In this document: piece after piece, positions 31,546-41,627 of the stretch | Layout of the letters: the number at the start of each line of letters is the position of its first letter | Numbering within the stretch: the first letter of the stretch is position 1 | NCBI RefSeq assembly: GCF_012569045.1 | Contig: NZ_CP046196.1 | Span: forward strand, 358,860 to 422,859 | Origin: Enterobacteriaceae endosymbiont of Donacia sparganii | GTDB taxonomy: Bacteria > Pseudomonadota > Gammaproteobacteria > Enterobacterales > Enterobacteriaceae | Length of the DNA stretch: 64,000 bases | Direction: 5' to 3' | The notes under the pieces: generated by a model | Told to the model about the DNA's origin: nothing | Seen by the model: the letters and a program-made list of their open reading frames with translations, nothing else | The model's database searches: none | Program-made: the position numbers and the translations under genes

Positions 31546-33999
31546 TTAAATTAAACGTAATAAATCAGTTAATACTCCTGCTGCAGTTACGTTATTACCA
31601 GCACCATATCCTCTTAATATTAATGGATATGGTTGATAATAATTAGTATAAAAAGCAAAAGAATTTTCTCCATCTTTTATTTTAAAAAAAGGATGATTAT
31701 TATCAATTTTTATAATTTTTATTTTACATATACCTTTTGAATTTATACTACCAATATAACGTAATACTTTATTTTTTTTTTGTGCTTCTTTTATTTTTTT
31801 TTCGTAAATTATATCTAAATCTGATAAAGAATTAAGAAATTCTTTAATAGAATTTTTTTTATTAAAAATATTATTAGGTATAATAGATTCAATATTAATA
31901 TCATTTAATTCTATATTAAAACCTATTTCTCTAGCTAATATGAGTAATTTTCTAGCTACATCTATTCCTGTAAGATCTATACGAGGATCTGGTTCTGTAA
32001 AACCCATTTTTTGAGCCATTATTATTGATTTAGATAAAGTAATTCCTTCTTCTAATTTACCAAAAATAAATGAAAGTGAACCAGATAAAATACCAATAAA
32101 GCTATTAAATTGGTCACCTGTTTTTAATAAATTTTGTAGAGTATTAACAACTGGTAATCCAGCTCCAACATTTGTTTCATAAAAAAATTTTAAATTTAAT
32201 TTTCTTGCTGTAAAACGTATTTGATTATAATATTCTAATGTAGATGAATTTGCTTTTTTATTAACAGCAATTATATTAAATCCATAATTTAAAAAATTAA
32301 TATACTGATCTGCAATTTTTTGTGAAGAAGTACAATCAATAATTACAGGATTAATAAATTTATATTTTTTAAAATTTTGTAATAAATTTTCTATAGTATT
32401 ATTATTAAAATAATATTTAATTTCTTTTTTCCAATTTTTTATATCAAGACCATCTAAATTTATTAAAGAATATTTTGTATTTAAAATACTACAAATTTTT
32501 AAATTAATATTTTTATTTTTAAAATAATGTTTATTTTGATAAATTTGTTGTAAAAGAGTACTCCCAATACTTCCAGTACCTATAATAAAAATCTCTAATA
32601 TTTTTTTTTTATGAAATAATATTTTATGCGTTATTTTTATAATATTTTTAGCATATTTTTCTTGGATAGCAACAGTAATATAATTTTGAAAAATATTTTG
32701 TGATATAGCTAATATATTAGTTTTTGTTATTTTTAAAATATTTAAAAATTTTGAAATTATATTTATAGAATAATTAATTTTATTATTTACTAATGTAATT
32801 AATGATAAATTTTGAATAATCTTGAATTGTTTGATTAAATTACATTTTAATTCTAAATAAAATTCTTCTTCTAATAGTAATTTTAAAGTATTTAAATTTT
32901 TATTTAATAAAAAAATATTAATATTACAATCCTCAGAAGATTGAGTAATAAAATAAATAGGCATTTTTAATTTAAATATAAAAAATAGTATTCTTGCTAT
33001 AATATTTTTAATTTGTTTATTTTTATCACCACTAATATTTAACATTGATATATTTTTTAATTCTGTGATTCCTTTTATTTTTGGTAATGAATATTGATTA
33101 ATATTAAAATTATTAATTAAAGTTCCATTAGATTTTGAATTCATTATATTTTTAATAATACAAGGTATATTATTTTTTAACATTGGAGCTAAAGTTTTAT
33201 AATGAATAACTTTAGCTCCAAAATATGATAGCGTAATAGCTTCTTTATAAGTAATAAATTTTAATAATTTTGTGTTTGATATTATATTAGGATCCGCAGT
33301 ATGCATACCATCAACATCAGTCCAAATTTCACAACACTTAGCTTTTAAGCAAACAGCTAATACTGCAGCTGAATAATCAGAACCATTTCTACCTAATAAT
33401 ACAATTTCATTTTTTTTATTAACAGCAGAAAATCCAGGCATTAATATTATATCAATATTTAATAAATTAATTTTTTGAATATTTTTAAAAGTTATAGAAA
33501 TATCTACTGTTGATTCTAAATAATTTCCATATGCTAATAAATACTTTTTAGGAGAAATTATAAATATTTCATATTTTCTTATCTTTAATAAATATTTTAA
33601 TAAAATAATAGAAAATTTTTCACCTTGTGATAAAATTTTTGCTTTAATTATATCTGGACAATTATTAATTAAATTAATACCATATAATAATTTTTTTATT
33701 TTATTAATAATTTTACTTATATTATTATTTATAATTAAAATGTCTAAATTTTTTATTCTTTTTTTTAAATTATTAATTAAATTTATAAAAAAATATTCTA
33801 TATATATAATATCTTTTTCATAATTTTTTTTTTTTATAGATTTTTCTATCATTACTTCTAAAATATTTGTAATAGTTGCAGGAGCAGATAAAACAACAGC
33901 TATTTTTTCATCTTTTAGATAAAGACTAACTATATTAGTTACTAATAAAAATCTTTCTGCATTCTTTAATGATGTACCACCAAATTTCAATACTCTCAT
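31546..33999 (-). CDS. thrA: Bifunctional aspartokinase I / homoserine dehydrogenase I
   Basis: 817 aa (E. coli 820). First and third steps of threonine synthesis in one protein. The aspartokinase domain (about 1-290) starts with VLKFGGTSLKNAERF and contains LGRNGSDYSAAVLA and EIWTDVDGM. A diverged ACT-like middle, the threonine-feedback region in E. coli, follows. The homoserine dehydrogenase domain begins at IIGTGSIGSTLLQQ (Rossmann motif) and ends GYGAGNNVTAAGVLTDLL. Middle-domain divergence could mean altered feedback control (inference). No leader peptide was found upstream. Confidence 0.95.
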   Translation of the reverse strand: MRVLKFGGTSLKNAERFLLVTNIVSLYLKDEKIAVVLSAPATITNILEVMIEKSIKKKNYEKDIIYIEYFFINLINNLKKRIKNLDILIINNNISKIINKIKKLLYGINLINNCPDIIKAKILSQGEKFSIILLKYLLKIRKYEIFIISPKKYLLAYGNYLESTVDISITFKNIQKINLLNIDIILMPGFSAVNKKNEIVLLGRNGSDYSAAVLAVCLKAKCCEIWTDVDGMHTADPNIISNTKLLKFITYKEAITLSYFGAKVIHYKTLAPMLKNNIPCIIKNIMNSKSNGTLINNFNINQYSLPKIKGITELKNISMLNISGDKNKQIKNIIARILFFIFKLKMPIYFITQSSEDCNINIFLLNKNLNTLKLLLEEEFYLELKCNLIKQFKIIQNLSLITLVNNKINYSINIISKFLNILKITKTNILAISQNIFQNYITVAIQEKYAKNIIKITHKILFHKKKILEIFIIGTGSIGSTLLQQIYQNKHYFKNKNINLKICSILNTKYSLINLDGLDIKNWKKEIKYYFNNNTIENLLQNFKKYKFINPVIIDCTSSQKIADQYINFLNYGFNIIAVNKKANSSTLEYYNQIRFTARKLNLKFFYETNVGAGLPVVNTLQNLLKTGDQFNSFIGILSGSLSFIFGKLEEGITLSKSIIMAQKMGFTEPDPRIDLTGIDVARKLLILAREIGFNIELNDINIESIIPNNIFNKKNSIKEFLNSLSDLDIIYEKKIKEAQKKNKVLRYIGSINSKGICKIKIIKIDNNHPFFKIKDGENSFAFYTNYYQPYPLILRGYGAGNNVTAAGVLTDLLRLI

Positions 34000-34269
34000 A
34001 TTGTGAAACCTACCTAAAATTTTAAAATATAAAAATATGAATAATTATACATTTATAATTTTTATAAAATAAATATATAATAATATTATTATTAATGTAA
34101 TTAAAATATTTAATTTATTTATATTTTCATATAAATAGATAATTAAAGAAAATTTTTAATTTATGTACAAAAATTTTTATTTATAATTTAAAATTACAAG
34201 TAATTTATAATAAATTAAAATTTTTTATATAAAATTTAAATATTTAAAAATAAATAATAAATATAAATT

Positions 34270-36525
34270 TTAAGTTTTTATTGTTTTTATAAAAATATCT
34301 TCAATATTTTTTATATTTTTATATAAAAAACCTTTTTTACCTTTTACTGAATAAAAATTTTTAAATTCTTTATATTTTAATTTAAATTTTTTATTATTTG
34401 TTTTTATATAAATTATAGAATTTTTATTAATAAAAAATATCCATTTTAAATAATCTTTATTTTGAAGAAAATCTTTATTATCAATAAAAATTAATCTACT
34501 ACCTTTACCACGAGATAATTTTGGTATTTCATCTATAGAAAATATTAAAAATTTATTTAAAAAAGATACAGTTAATATTTTATCATTTTTATTTTTAATT
34601 ACTAAAGGAGGTAAAATTTCAGAGTTATCTGATAAAATAATAGATAATTTTCCATTTCTATTACATGCTATTAAATCATTAAATTTACATATAAAACCAT
34701 AACCAGAACTTGCAGAAAGTATAATTTCTTTATTATTTGATTCCATTAATAAACTTTTAATTATAGATCCTTGTGAAATATTTAATTTTCCGTTTAAAGG
34801 TTCTCCTTGACTACGAGCAGCAGGTAAGGAAATTGAATCAATACTATAACTACGTCCTTTAGAATCTAAAACTACTATCATTTGATTTTTTTTACCTTTT
34901 ACAGAAATAAAAAAAGAATCTCCTGATTTATAATTAAGATTTAATGGATTTATAGTATGTCCTTTTGCACACCTTATCCATCCCATTTTTGATAAAATAA
35001 TAGTAATAGGTTCACTTAAAATTAACTCTGATTCATTTAATAATTTTGCTTCTTTTCTTTTTTTTAGCATTGAACGACGATTATTATAGTAATTATTAGA
35101 AGCTGATAATATTTCTTCTTTTAATAAAAAATTCATTTTTTTTTCTGAAAATAATATTTTTTCAAGATTTTTATGTTCTGTTTCTAATTTTTTTTTTTCA
35201 TTTATTAATTTTTTTTCTTCTATAAAAGAAATAGAACGTAATTTGAAATTAAGTAAGGTTTCTACTTGTAAATCAGTAAGATTAAATTTTTTTTTAATAA
35301 TAAATTTAGGATCTATGTTTAAACGAATAATCTTTATAAATTTTTCTAAATTAGAATAAACAATTAATAATCCTGTTATTATATGTAATCTTTTACTTAT
35401 TTTATTTAGATGAAAATTTAAACGTTTTTTTACTATTTTACGTCTAAATAAAATCCATTCTGATAATATTTCTATTAAATTTTTTACAGCTGGTTTATTA
35501 TTTAAACCTATCATATTTAAATTAATACGATAACTTTTTTCTAAATCAGTAGTAAAAAATAAATGATGCATAATTTGTTCAATCTTTAAATAATGAAAAT
35601 TATTACGGATTATAATAATTATTCGAGTAGGATTTTCATAATCAGATTCATCTCTTATTTCTTCAATCATTGGTAATTTTTTATTTCTCATTTGTGTAGT
35701 AATTTGTTCTATAATACGTATTCCAGAGATTTGATAAGGTAATGCTGTAATAATTACGGAATTATTTTCAATTTCCCATACAGCTCTTAATTTAATAGAG
35801 CCTCTACCTTTTTCATATATTTTATATATTTCTTCTTTAGAAGTAATAATTTCACTTCCTGTTGGAAAATCTGGTCCTTGAATTATATTCAAAAGTTCAC
35901 TTAATTTAATTTTAGGATAATCAATTAATTTTATTATAGCATGGGATACTTCTTTTATATTATGAGGAGGAATATCTGTTGCCATTCCTACTGCTATTCC
36001 AGAAGCTCCATTTAAAATTATGTTTGGTAAACATGCAGGTAATATTTTAGGTTCTAACAATGTCCCATCAAAATTAGGAATAAATTCAACAGTACCTTTT
36101 TCTATTTCATTTAATAAAATATCTGAATATTTTGATAAACGAGATTCTGTATATCTCATTGCTGCAAATGATTTTGGATCATCTTGAGATCCCCAATTAC
36201 CTTGTCCTTCTATTAAAGGGTATCTATAAGAAAAAGGTTGAGCCATTAAAACCATTGCTTCATAACATGCAGCATCACCATGAGGATGGTATTTACCTAT
36301 AACATCTCCAATTGTTCTAGCTGATTTTTTAAATTTACATGAATATTTTAATCCTAATTCAGACATGGCGTATATAACTCTTCTTTGAACTGGTTTTAAT
36401 CCATCCCCAATATGGGGTAATGCTCTATCTGAGATTACATAAATAGAATAATTTAAATAAGCATGTTCTGCGAATTTATATAATGATATTGATTCTATTA
36501 TATTTTTTTTTTTTAATTTATTCAT
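34270..36525 (-). CDS. parC: DNA topoisomerase IV subunit A
   Basis: 751 aa (E. coli ParC 752). Cuts and rejoins DNA to unlink daughter chromosomes; works with ParE. It matches ParC rather than Gyr[45 protein letters not shown] with the catalytic tyrosine Y125, and a ParC-type C-terminal domain without a GyrA-box. The C-terminal beta-pinwheel is diverged but full length. No parE is in the window. Confidence 0.94.
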   Translation of the reverse strand: MNKLKKKNIIESISLYKFAEHAYLNYSIYVISDRALPHIGDGLKPVQRRVIYAMSELGLKYSCKFKKSARTIGDVIGKYHPHGDAACYEAMVLMAQPFSYRYPLIEGQGNWGSQDDPKSFAAMRYTESRLSKYSDILLNEIEKGTVEFIPNFDGTLLEPKILPACLPNIILNGASGIAVGMATDIPPHNIKEVSHAIIKLIDYPKIKLSELLNIIQGPDFPTGSEIITSKEEIYKIYEKGRGSIKLRAVWEIENNSVIITALPYQISGIRIIEQITTQMRNKKLPMIEEIRDESDYENPTRIIIIIRNNFHYLKIEQIMHHLFFTTDLEKSYRINLNMIGLNNKPAVKNLIEILSEWILFRRKIVKKRLNFHLNKISKRLHIITGLLIVYSNLEKFIKIIRLNIDPKFIIKKKFNLTDLQVETLLNFKLRSISFIEEKKLINEKKKLETEHKNLEKILFSEKKMNFLLKEEILSASNNYYNNRRSMLKKRKEAKLLNESELILSEPITIILSKMGWIRCAKGHTINPLNLNYKSGDSFFISVKGKKNQMIVVLDSKGRSYSIDSISLPAARSQGEPLNGKLNISQGSIIKSLLMESNNKEIILSASSGYGFICKFNDLIACNRNGKLSIILSDNSEILPPLVIKNKNDKILTVSFLNKFLIFSIDEIPKLSRGKGSRLIFIDNKDFLQNKDYLKWIFFINKNSIIYIKTNNKKFKLKYKEFKNFYSVKGKKGFLYKNIKNIEDIFIKTIKT

Positions 36526-36714
36526 TTATTATTATTCCTAATAAAAAATTTTTTATATAAATTATTTTTTTATTATAAATAAACTTTAAAATATTTTAAC
36601 TATAAAAATAAATAAATCTTATTTTTCTTTAAGTTTAAAATATAAATTAAATTGAATTTTATAGAATAAATATGTTATTTTTATGCAATAATATTTTATT
36701 TATGGATATTTTTT

Positions 36715-37773
36715 ATGCAAAAAAATAATTTTAATAATAAAAATTATTTAATAACTCCAAAAGAATTAAAAAATAAATTACCAATATCTCAAAAAATAAA
36801 AAAACAAGTATTAATTTCACGTAAGATTATATCAAATATTATTTTAGGAAAAGATTTTAGAATATTAATTATTTGTGGGCCTTGTTCTATACATAATATT
36901 AAAGAAGCACTAGAATATGGTAAATATTTAAAAAAAATTTTTTCCAAAATTAATAAAAATATTTATCTTATTATGCGAGTATATTTTGAAAAACCTAGAA
37001 CAATTTTAGGTTGGAAAGGCTTAATTAATGACCCATACATGGATAATACTTTTAATATAAATGAAGGATTATATTTAGCACGTAAATTATTAATTCAATT
37101 AGTTGAAAATAATATTTTATTAGCTACTGAAATTTTAGATCCTAACACATCAAAATATTTTGATGATCTTTTAAGTTGGATAGCAATTGGAGCACGTACT
37201 GTTGAATCACAAATACATAGGGAAATTGCTTCCTTACTTCAAATTCCTGTTGGTTTTAAAAATAATACAGATGGTAATATATTTTCTGCTATTAATGCAA
37301 TTCAAACTTCTTCTCAAGAACATAATTTTATAAGTTTAGATGAAAATGGTAAAATTTGTATAGTTAAATCTACAGGAAATAAAAATTGTCATCTTATTTT
37401 AAGAGGTGGTAAAAAACCTAATTATTATAAAAATAATATTATAGAATGTGAAAAATTTTTATTAAATGTAGGATTAAAATCTAAAATAATGATAGATTGT
37501 AGTCATGGAAATTCTAATAAAGATTTTAAAAAACAAATTTTAGTTATTGAATCTATTATTTCACAAATTAAAGAAGGTAATACTTCTATTATGGGTATAA
37601 TGATAGAAAGTTATATTCATGAAGGAAATCAAATTTTAAATATTAATAATTCTAAAAAATTAAAATATGGTGTATCAATTACAGATGAATGTATAAATTT
37701 ACAAACAACACAAGATATTTTATATAAAATAAATCATGAATTAGATTCAATACTTAAACTACGTTTATTATAA
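36715..37773 (+). CDS. aroF: 3-deoxy-D-arabino-heptulosonate 7-phosphate synthase, AroF type
   Basis: 352 aa (E. coli AroF 356). Condenses PEP and erythrose 4-phosphate, entering the shikimate pathway. Closer to AroF than AroG or AroH (LATEILDPNTSKYF, DCSHGNSNKDF, IESYIHEGNQ). Metal and substrate motifs GPCSIH, YFEKPRT, GWKGLINDP and LRGGKKPNY are intact. Local P143 matches E. coli P148, but K147 replaces Q152, a position known for tyrosine-resistant variants; N8 is kept. Forms the classic operon with tyrA, 34 nt downstream. Confidence 0.94.
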   Translation: MQKNNFNNKNYLITPKELKNKLPISQKIKKQVLISRKIISNIILGKDFRILIICGPCSIHNIKEALEYGKYLKKIFSKINKNIYLIMRVYFEKPRTILGWKGLINDPYMDNTFNINEGLYLARKLLIQLVENNILLATEILDPNTSKYFDDLLSWIAIGARTVESQIHREIASLLQIPVGFKNNTDGNIFSAINAIQTSSQEHNFISLDENGKICIVKSTGNKNCHLILRGGKKPNYYKNNIIECEKFLLNVGLKSKIMIDCSHGNSNKDFKKQILVIESIISQIKEGNTSIMGIMIESYIHEGNQILNINNSKKLKYGVSITDECINLQTTQDILYKINHELDSILKLRLL

Positions 37774-37807
37774 AATAATGTTAATTAAATATAATTATTA
37801 AAAAAAT

Positions 37808-38923
37808 ATGTTAAATAAAATAAATTTGTTACGTAATAAAATTGATGTTCTAGATTTAGAATTATTAGATATTTTAGTAAAAAGATTAAAAATAGTAAAA
37901 AAAATAGGATTAATAAAAAATAAATATGGATTGCCTATATATGTACCAAAAAGAGAAAAAGATATAATTAATTTAAAAAGGGAAGAAGCAAAAAAAAAAG
38001 GAATATCTCCTGATTTTATTGAAGATATATTATATCTAATAATGAATGAATCATGTTTACATGAACAATTAAAAACATTTAAAAAATTAAAACCTGATTT
38101 TTCAAAAATATTAATTATTAGTAATAGTAAAATAGGTCTATTATTTAAAAAAATGTTAACTATGACTGGATATGATATCAAATATATAAAAGAAGAAAAT
38201 TTAAATATTAATAATGATATAAATTCTATATTTGTTAATGTAAAAATGATTATTATTGATATATCAAAATTTTTTTTTAAAAAATTAATAAAAAAATTAT
38301 TTCTTTTACCTAAAAATTGTATTTTAATTGATTTATCCCCTATAAAAGAAATATCAATAAAAAAAATATTAGAAGTATATAAAGGACCAGTTTTAGGTTT
38401 ATATCCATTATTTAATTATCAGAAAAATATTTTAAAAGAATCTATAATTTATTGTCATGGTCGTAAAAAAAAAAAATACGATTGGTTTTTGAAACAGATG
38501 GAGATTTGGGGTTTAAAAATTCATTATATGACTCTAATAGAACATGATAAATATATTTTTTTTATAGAGTCATTAAAATATTTTTTTACTTTAATATATA
38601 CAACTTTTTTAATAAAAACAAAAATATCATTAGATAAAATTTTAGTTTTATCTAAACCTATTTATTATTTAAATTTATTTATTTTAGAAATTTTTTCTTC
38701 ACAAAATCAATTATTATATATTAATTTAATTTCAGAATCTGAAAATAATACAGAAAATATTAAAAAATATTTAGATTATATAAACAATTTAATGATTTTA
38801 ATTGATGAAAATAAAATTATAGAAATAAAAAATATTTTTAATAAAATTAAAGATTTATTAAAAGATAATATAAAAAATTTTAAAAATAAATATAAAAAAA
38901 ATTTTTTTTTATATAAATCTTAA
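37808..38923 (+). CDS. tyrA: TyrA: chorismate mutase with degenerate prephenate dehydrogenase domain
   Basis: 371 aa (E. coli TyrA 373). The N-terminal chorismate mutase domain (about 1-90) keeps R9, R26, K37 and the PKRE segment, so prephenate formation looks possible. The rest aligns end to end with prephenate dehydrogenase (GPVLGL, DGRK-like HGRK, SxPIYYL) but its key sites are gone: the NAD loop GGGGQMG reads SNSKIG (105-110), catalytic H197 is Y199, prephenate-binding R294 is N313, and the His of LRHF is Tyr. Second gene of the aroF operon. Probably a mutase-only protein. Confidence 0.88.
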   Translation: MLNKINLLRNKIDVLDLELLDILVKRLKIVKKIGLIKNKYGLPIYVPKREKDIINLKREEAKKKGISPDFIEDILYLIMNESCLHEQLKTFKKLKPDFSKILIISNSKIGLLFKKMLTMTGYDIKYIKEENLNINNDINSIFVNVKMIIIDISKFFFKKLIKKLFLLPKNCILIDLSPIKEISIKKILEVYKGPVLGLYPLFNYQKNILKESIIYCHGRKKKKYDWFLKQMEIWGLKIHYMTLIEHDKYIFFIESLKYFFTLIYTTFLIKTKISLDKILVLSKPIYYLNLFILEIFSSQNQLLYINLISESENNTENIKKYLDYINNLMILIDENKIIEIKNIFNKIKDLLKDNIKNFKNKYKKNFFLYKS

Positions 38924-38932
38924 TAATAGTAG

Positions 38933-38984
38933 AATTATTTAAACACTTAATATGTATACATACATATTAAGTGTTTAAATAATT
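38933..38984. terminator. Perfect 25-bp inverted repeat, likely bidirectional terminator
   Basis: Left arm 38933-38957 and right arm 38960-38984 are exact reverse complements, separated by AC. It sits between the convergent genes tyrA and bamD and its right end includes the first two bases of the bamD stop codon. Such length and perfection are unusual here. Arms contain G/C pairs at ACAC/GTGT and TATGTAT/ATACATA. A T-rich tract follows on either strand but no long T-run. Confidence 0.7.
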
Positions 38985-39729
38985 ATTTATTATATAAATT
39001 TATTTTGTGATACGAATTTTTTAAAATTTTTTTAACTAAATTAATTTCTCTACTATTAGGATAGTTTTTCAAAAAAATTAAACATCTATTAATTGTTGCT
39101 ATATATATTTTTTTTTTAAAATAAAATTTAATAATACTTAATTCAAATTTTTCTACACGTTCTTTCATAAAAATTAATTTTTTTTTTAAATATTTTGTAT
39201 AAATACTATTAGGATAATTTTTAATAAATATTTCTGTATCATTAATAGCTAATTTAGTATAAAAAGGATTACAGTTTATTCTATTTATTCTGAAAAAATT
39301 TTGTATTTCCGTATTTGTATCTAAAGATATTTCTGACATAATTCTAATATAAAGAACATAATTCATAAATGCAGAAAAACTATATGATTTAATAAATTCA
39401 TTTGTTAATTCTAAAACATTTAAAAAATCTTTATTTATATAATTTAAATACATTAAATAAACCAAAATTTTTTCATTATATATATTATATGGATAATTTA
39501 TATATAAATTACTAAATCTTATTAAAGCTTTATCATATTTTTTATCAACTAAAAATTTTATTGCTTCTAAATATCTTTGTTTTAAAGAATTATTTAAATC
39601 TTTTTCTTCTAAATAATTATTTAAATATTTTTGTTTTAAAGTATAATATTCACAATTAGTCGTAAATATTAATAATATACATATTATTATATTAATAAAA
39701 AAAATTTTATTTTTTGTAAAAAATTTCAT
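38983..39729 (-). CDS. bamD: Outer membrane assembly lipoprotein BamD
   Basis: 248 aa (E. coli BamD 245). TPR lipoprotein, essential partner of BamA in inserting outer-membrane proteins. It has a hydrophobic signal peptide to about residue 25 and a candidate lipidation cysteine C26 in FTTNC, a non-canonical lipobox (usually LxGC or LAGC). TPR-like stretches such as NYPYNIYNEK, LIFMKERVEKFELS and FLKNYPNSREI align with YfiO/BamD. In E. coli bamD is divergent from rluD, as here. Confidence 0.88.
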   Translation of the reverse strand: MKFFTKNKIFFINIIICILLIFTTNCEYYTLKQKYLNNYLEEKDLNNSLKQRYLEAIKFLVDKKYDKALIRFSNLYINYPYNIYNEKILVYLMYLNYINKDFLNVLELTNEFIKSYSFSAFMNYVLYIRIMSEISLDTNTEIQNFFRINRINCNPFYTKLAINDTEIFIKNYPNSIYTKYLKKKLIFMKERVEKFELSIIKFYFKKKIYIATINRCLIFLKNYPNSREINLVKKILKNSYHKINLYNK

Positions 39730-39804
39730 TTTAAACTTTTAAAAAATTAATAATTTATATTAATATATACTAAATTTTTTCTTAAAATTCAAAATATAAA
39801 ATAT

Positions 39805-40760
39805 ATGAAAGATATAAGTTTAACTTTAAAAGTTTGTATAAAATATGATAGAAAAAGATTAGATTTATTTCTCACTAAAAAAATTATACAATTTTCTAGA
39901 TCACAAATAAAAAAAATTATATTAAATAATAATGTTAAAATAAATAATAATATTATAAATTTACCTAAAAAAAAATTTTTTTAGGAGATATAATTAAAGT
40001 TAATGCTTTTATTTTAAAAAAACAAATTAAATGGAAAGCACAAAATATATTTTTAAACGTAGTTTACGATGATAAATATGTTTTAGTTATAAATAAAACA
40101 TCTAATTTAGTTGTGCATCCTGCAAATAAAAATATGAATAATACTATATTTAATTCTTTATTATATAATTATCCATATTTAAGAGATGTACCTAGAGCTG
40201 GTATTATACATAGATTAGATAAAAATACTACAGGATTAATGATTATAGCTAAAAATATTGATGTATATATGTTTTTAAAAAATGAATTAAAAAAACATAA
40301 TATAATAAGAGAATATGAAGCTATTGTGAATGGTATAATTAAAAAAAATGATATAATAAATTACCCAATAAAACGTATATATAAAAAAAAAAATATTTAT
40401 ATGGATGTTCATCCATTAGGTAAAAAAGCAATAACAAAATATTTTATAAAAAATATTTTTAAAAATTATACTCACTTAAGAATTCAATTAAAAACAGGTA
40501 GAACACATCAAATTAGAGTACATCTATCATATATTAAACATAGTATTGTTGGTGATCCAGTTTATAATAAATATCAAAATATTTTTTTAATTAATAATTT
40601 TTATAAAAAAAGTATTAATAAAATAATTCAAAGACAAGCTTTACATGCTTGTTATTTAAAATTTATACATCCTTTTTATAAGATAAATATAAAATTATAT
40701 TCAAAATTACCAAATGATATAAATAATTTAATTTATTTTTTAAAAAATAATGATATTTAA
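39805..40760 (+). pseudogene. rluD: 23S rRNA pseudouridine synthase RluD, split by a poly(A) frameshift
   Basis: Two frames together cover the whole of RluD. The first (39805-39984, 59 codons) carries the S4 domain start (RLDLFLTKK, FSRSQIKKIIL). It hits a stop right after a run of nine A and seven T at 39967-39982. Adding one base to that run joins it to the second frame, which has LGDIIKVNA, LVVHPA, the catalytic HRLDKNTTGLM and KTGRTHQIRVH, giving 318 aa (E. coli 326). No other damage is visible, so it may still be expressed through slippage. RluD makes pseudouridines in helix 69 of 23S rRNA. Divergent from bamD. Confidence 0.9.
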
Positions 40761-40895
40761 AATATTTAAAAAATTTTTAATTTAAAATAAAAAAAAATAC
40801 ATTAATTTTAAAAAATAATTTTATTAAAATAATTAATTAGTTTATAATGAAAAAATTGTAATCTTATATTTTATTTAATCAAAGGTAATAAAACT

Positions 40896-41582
40896 ATGAT
40901 AAATATAAAAAAATATATGTTATATTTTAGTATGCTATTTTTATTATTAGTTACATCTTCTAATAATTGCTTAGCATCTAAAAGACCACCCCAAATTCCT
41001 CTTTATGATATATTAACAAAAGAAGAACAACAATTACATGTAAAGGAATTTGGTAAAAAACCAGTTATAGTTGAATTTTTTTCATTTTTATGTCCTCATT
41101 GTTATGACTTTTATCAATATTTGAATAAAAAATCTTTAAAAATTAAAATACCAAAAAATGTAAAAATTATAAAAATTCATTATAGTAAAATGGGGCAAGA
41201 AGAAGGTTTATCTACTGTATTAGGTTATGCATGGGTTGTTGCAAAAATCTTAGATGTAGAAGATAAGATAATAGGTCCAATTTTTGATGGTATTCATAAA
41301 ACTCAAATTATTCATGATTATAATTCTATAAAAAGAATTTTTATAAAAGCTACTGGTATTACTGGTAATATATTTGATGCTGCATGGAATAGTAATATAG
41401 CAAAAATATTATTTGAAAAAGAATATGATTTAGTTGAAAAACTTAATATACATTTAGTTCCTGATGTTTATATTAATAATAAATATGTAATAAATATTTC
41501 TTCATTATATAGTATTTATGATGATGATATTGCCCCACATTATATTAATTTAATAAGAAAACTTTTAAAAAATAAAATTTAA
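40896..41582 (+). CDS. dsbA: Thiol:disulfide interchange protein DsbA
   Basis: 228 aa (E. coli 208). Periplasmic oxidase forming disulfide bonds. N-terminal signal peptide (KK followed by a hydrophobic stretch to about residue 20, with a likely cleavage after CLA). Active site FLCPHCY with C66 and C69, and the cis-proline segment HLVPDVYIN. The central stretch GYAWVVAKILDVEDKI and AAWNSN match E. coli. AAAGGT precedes the ATG. It stands upstream of polA as in E. coli, minus the intervening yihF and yihG. Confidence 0.93.
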   Translation: MINIKKYMLYFSMLFLLLVTSSNNCLASKRPPQIPLYDILTKEEQQLHVKEFGKKPVIVEFFSFLCPHCYDFYQYLNKKSLKIKIPKNVKIIKIHYSKMGQEEGLSTVLGYAWVVAKILDVEDKIIGPIFDGIHKTQIIHDYNSIKRIFIKATGITGNIFDAAWNSNIAKILFEKEYDLVEKLNIHLVPDVYINNKYVINISSLYSIYDDDIAPHYINLIRKLLKNKI

Positions 41583-41627
41583 TTTTAATAAAGTATATAA
41601 AATATATTTTTTAGTATATTAAAAAAT

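Noticed and set aside
34000-34269. thrL-type leader peptide and attenuator upstream of thrA
   Set aside because: A stretch rich in Ile/Thr/Leu codons occurs on the minus strand, but its frame has no start codon and no terminator hairpin follows. Treated as chance in AT-rich DNA; the 270-nt gap shows only a weak 7-bp inverted repeat at 34191-34206.
36526-36714. TyrR operator before aroF
   Set aside because: No TGTAAA-N6-TTTACA-like element found in the spacer.
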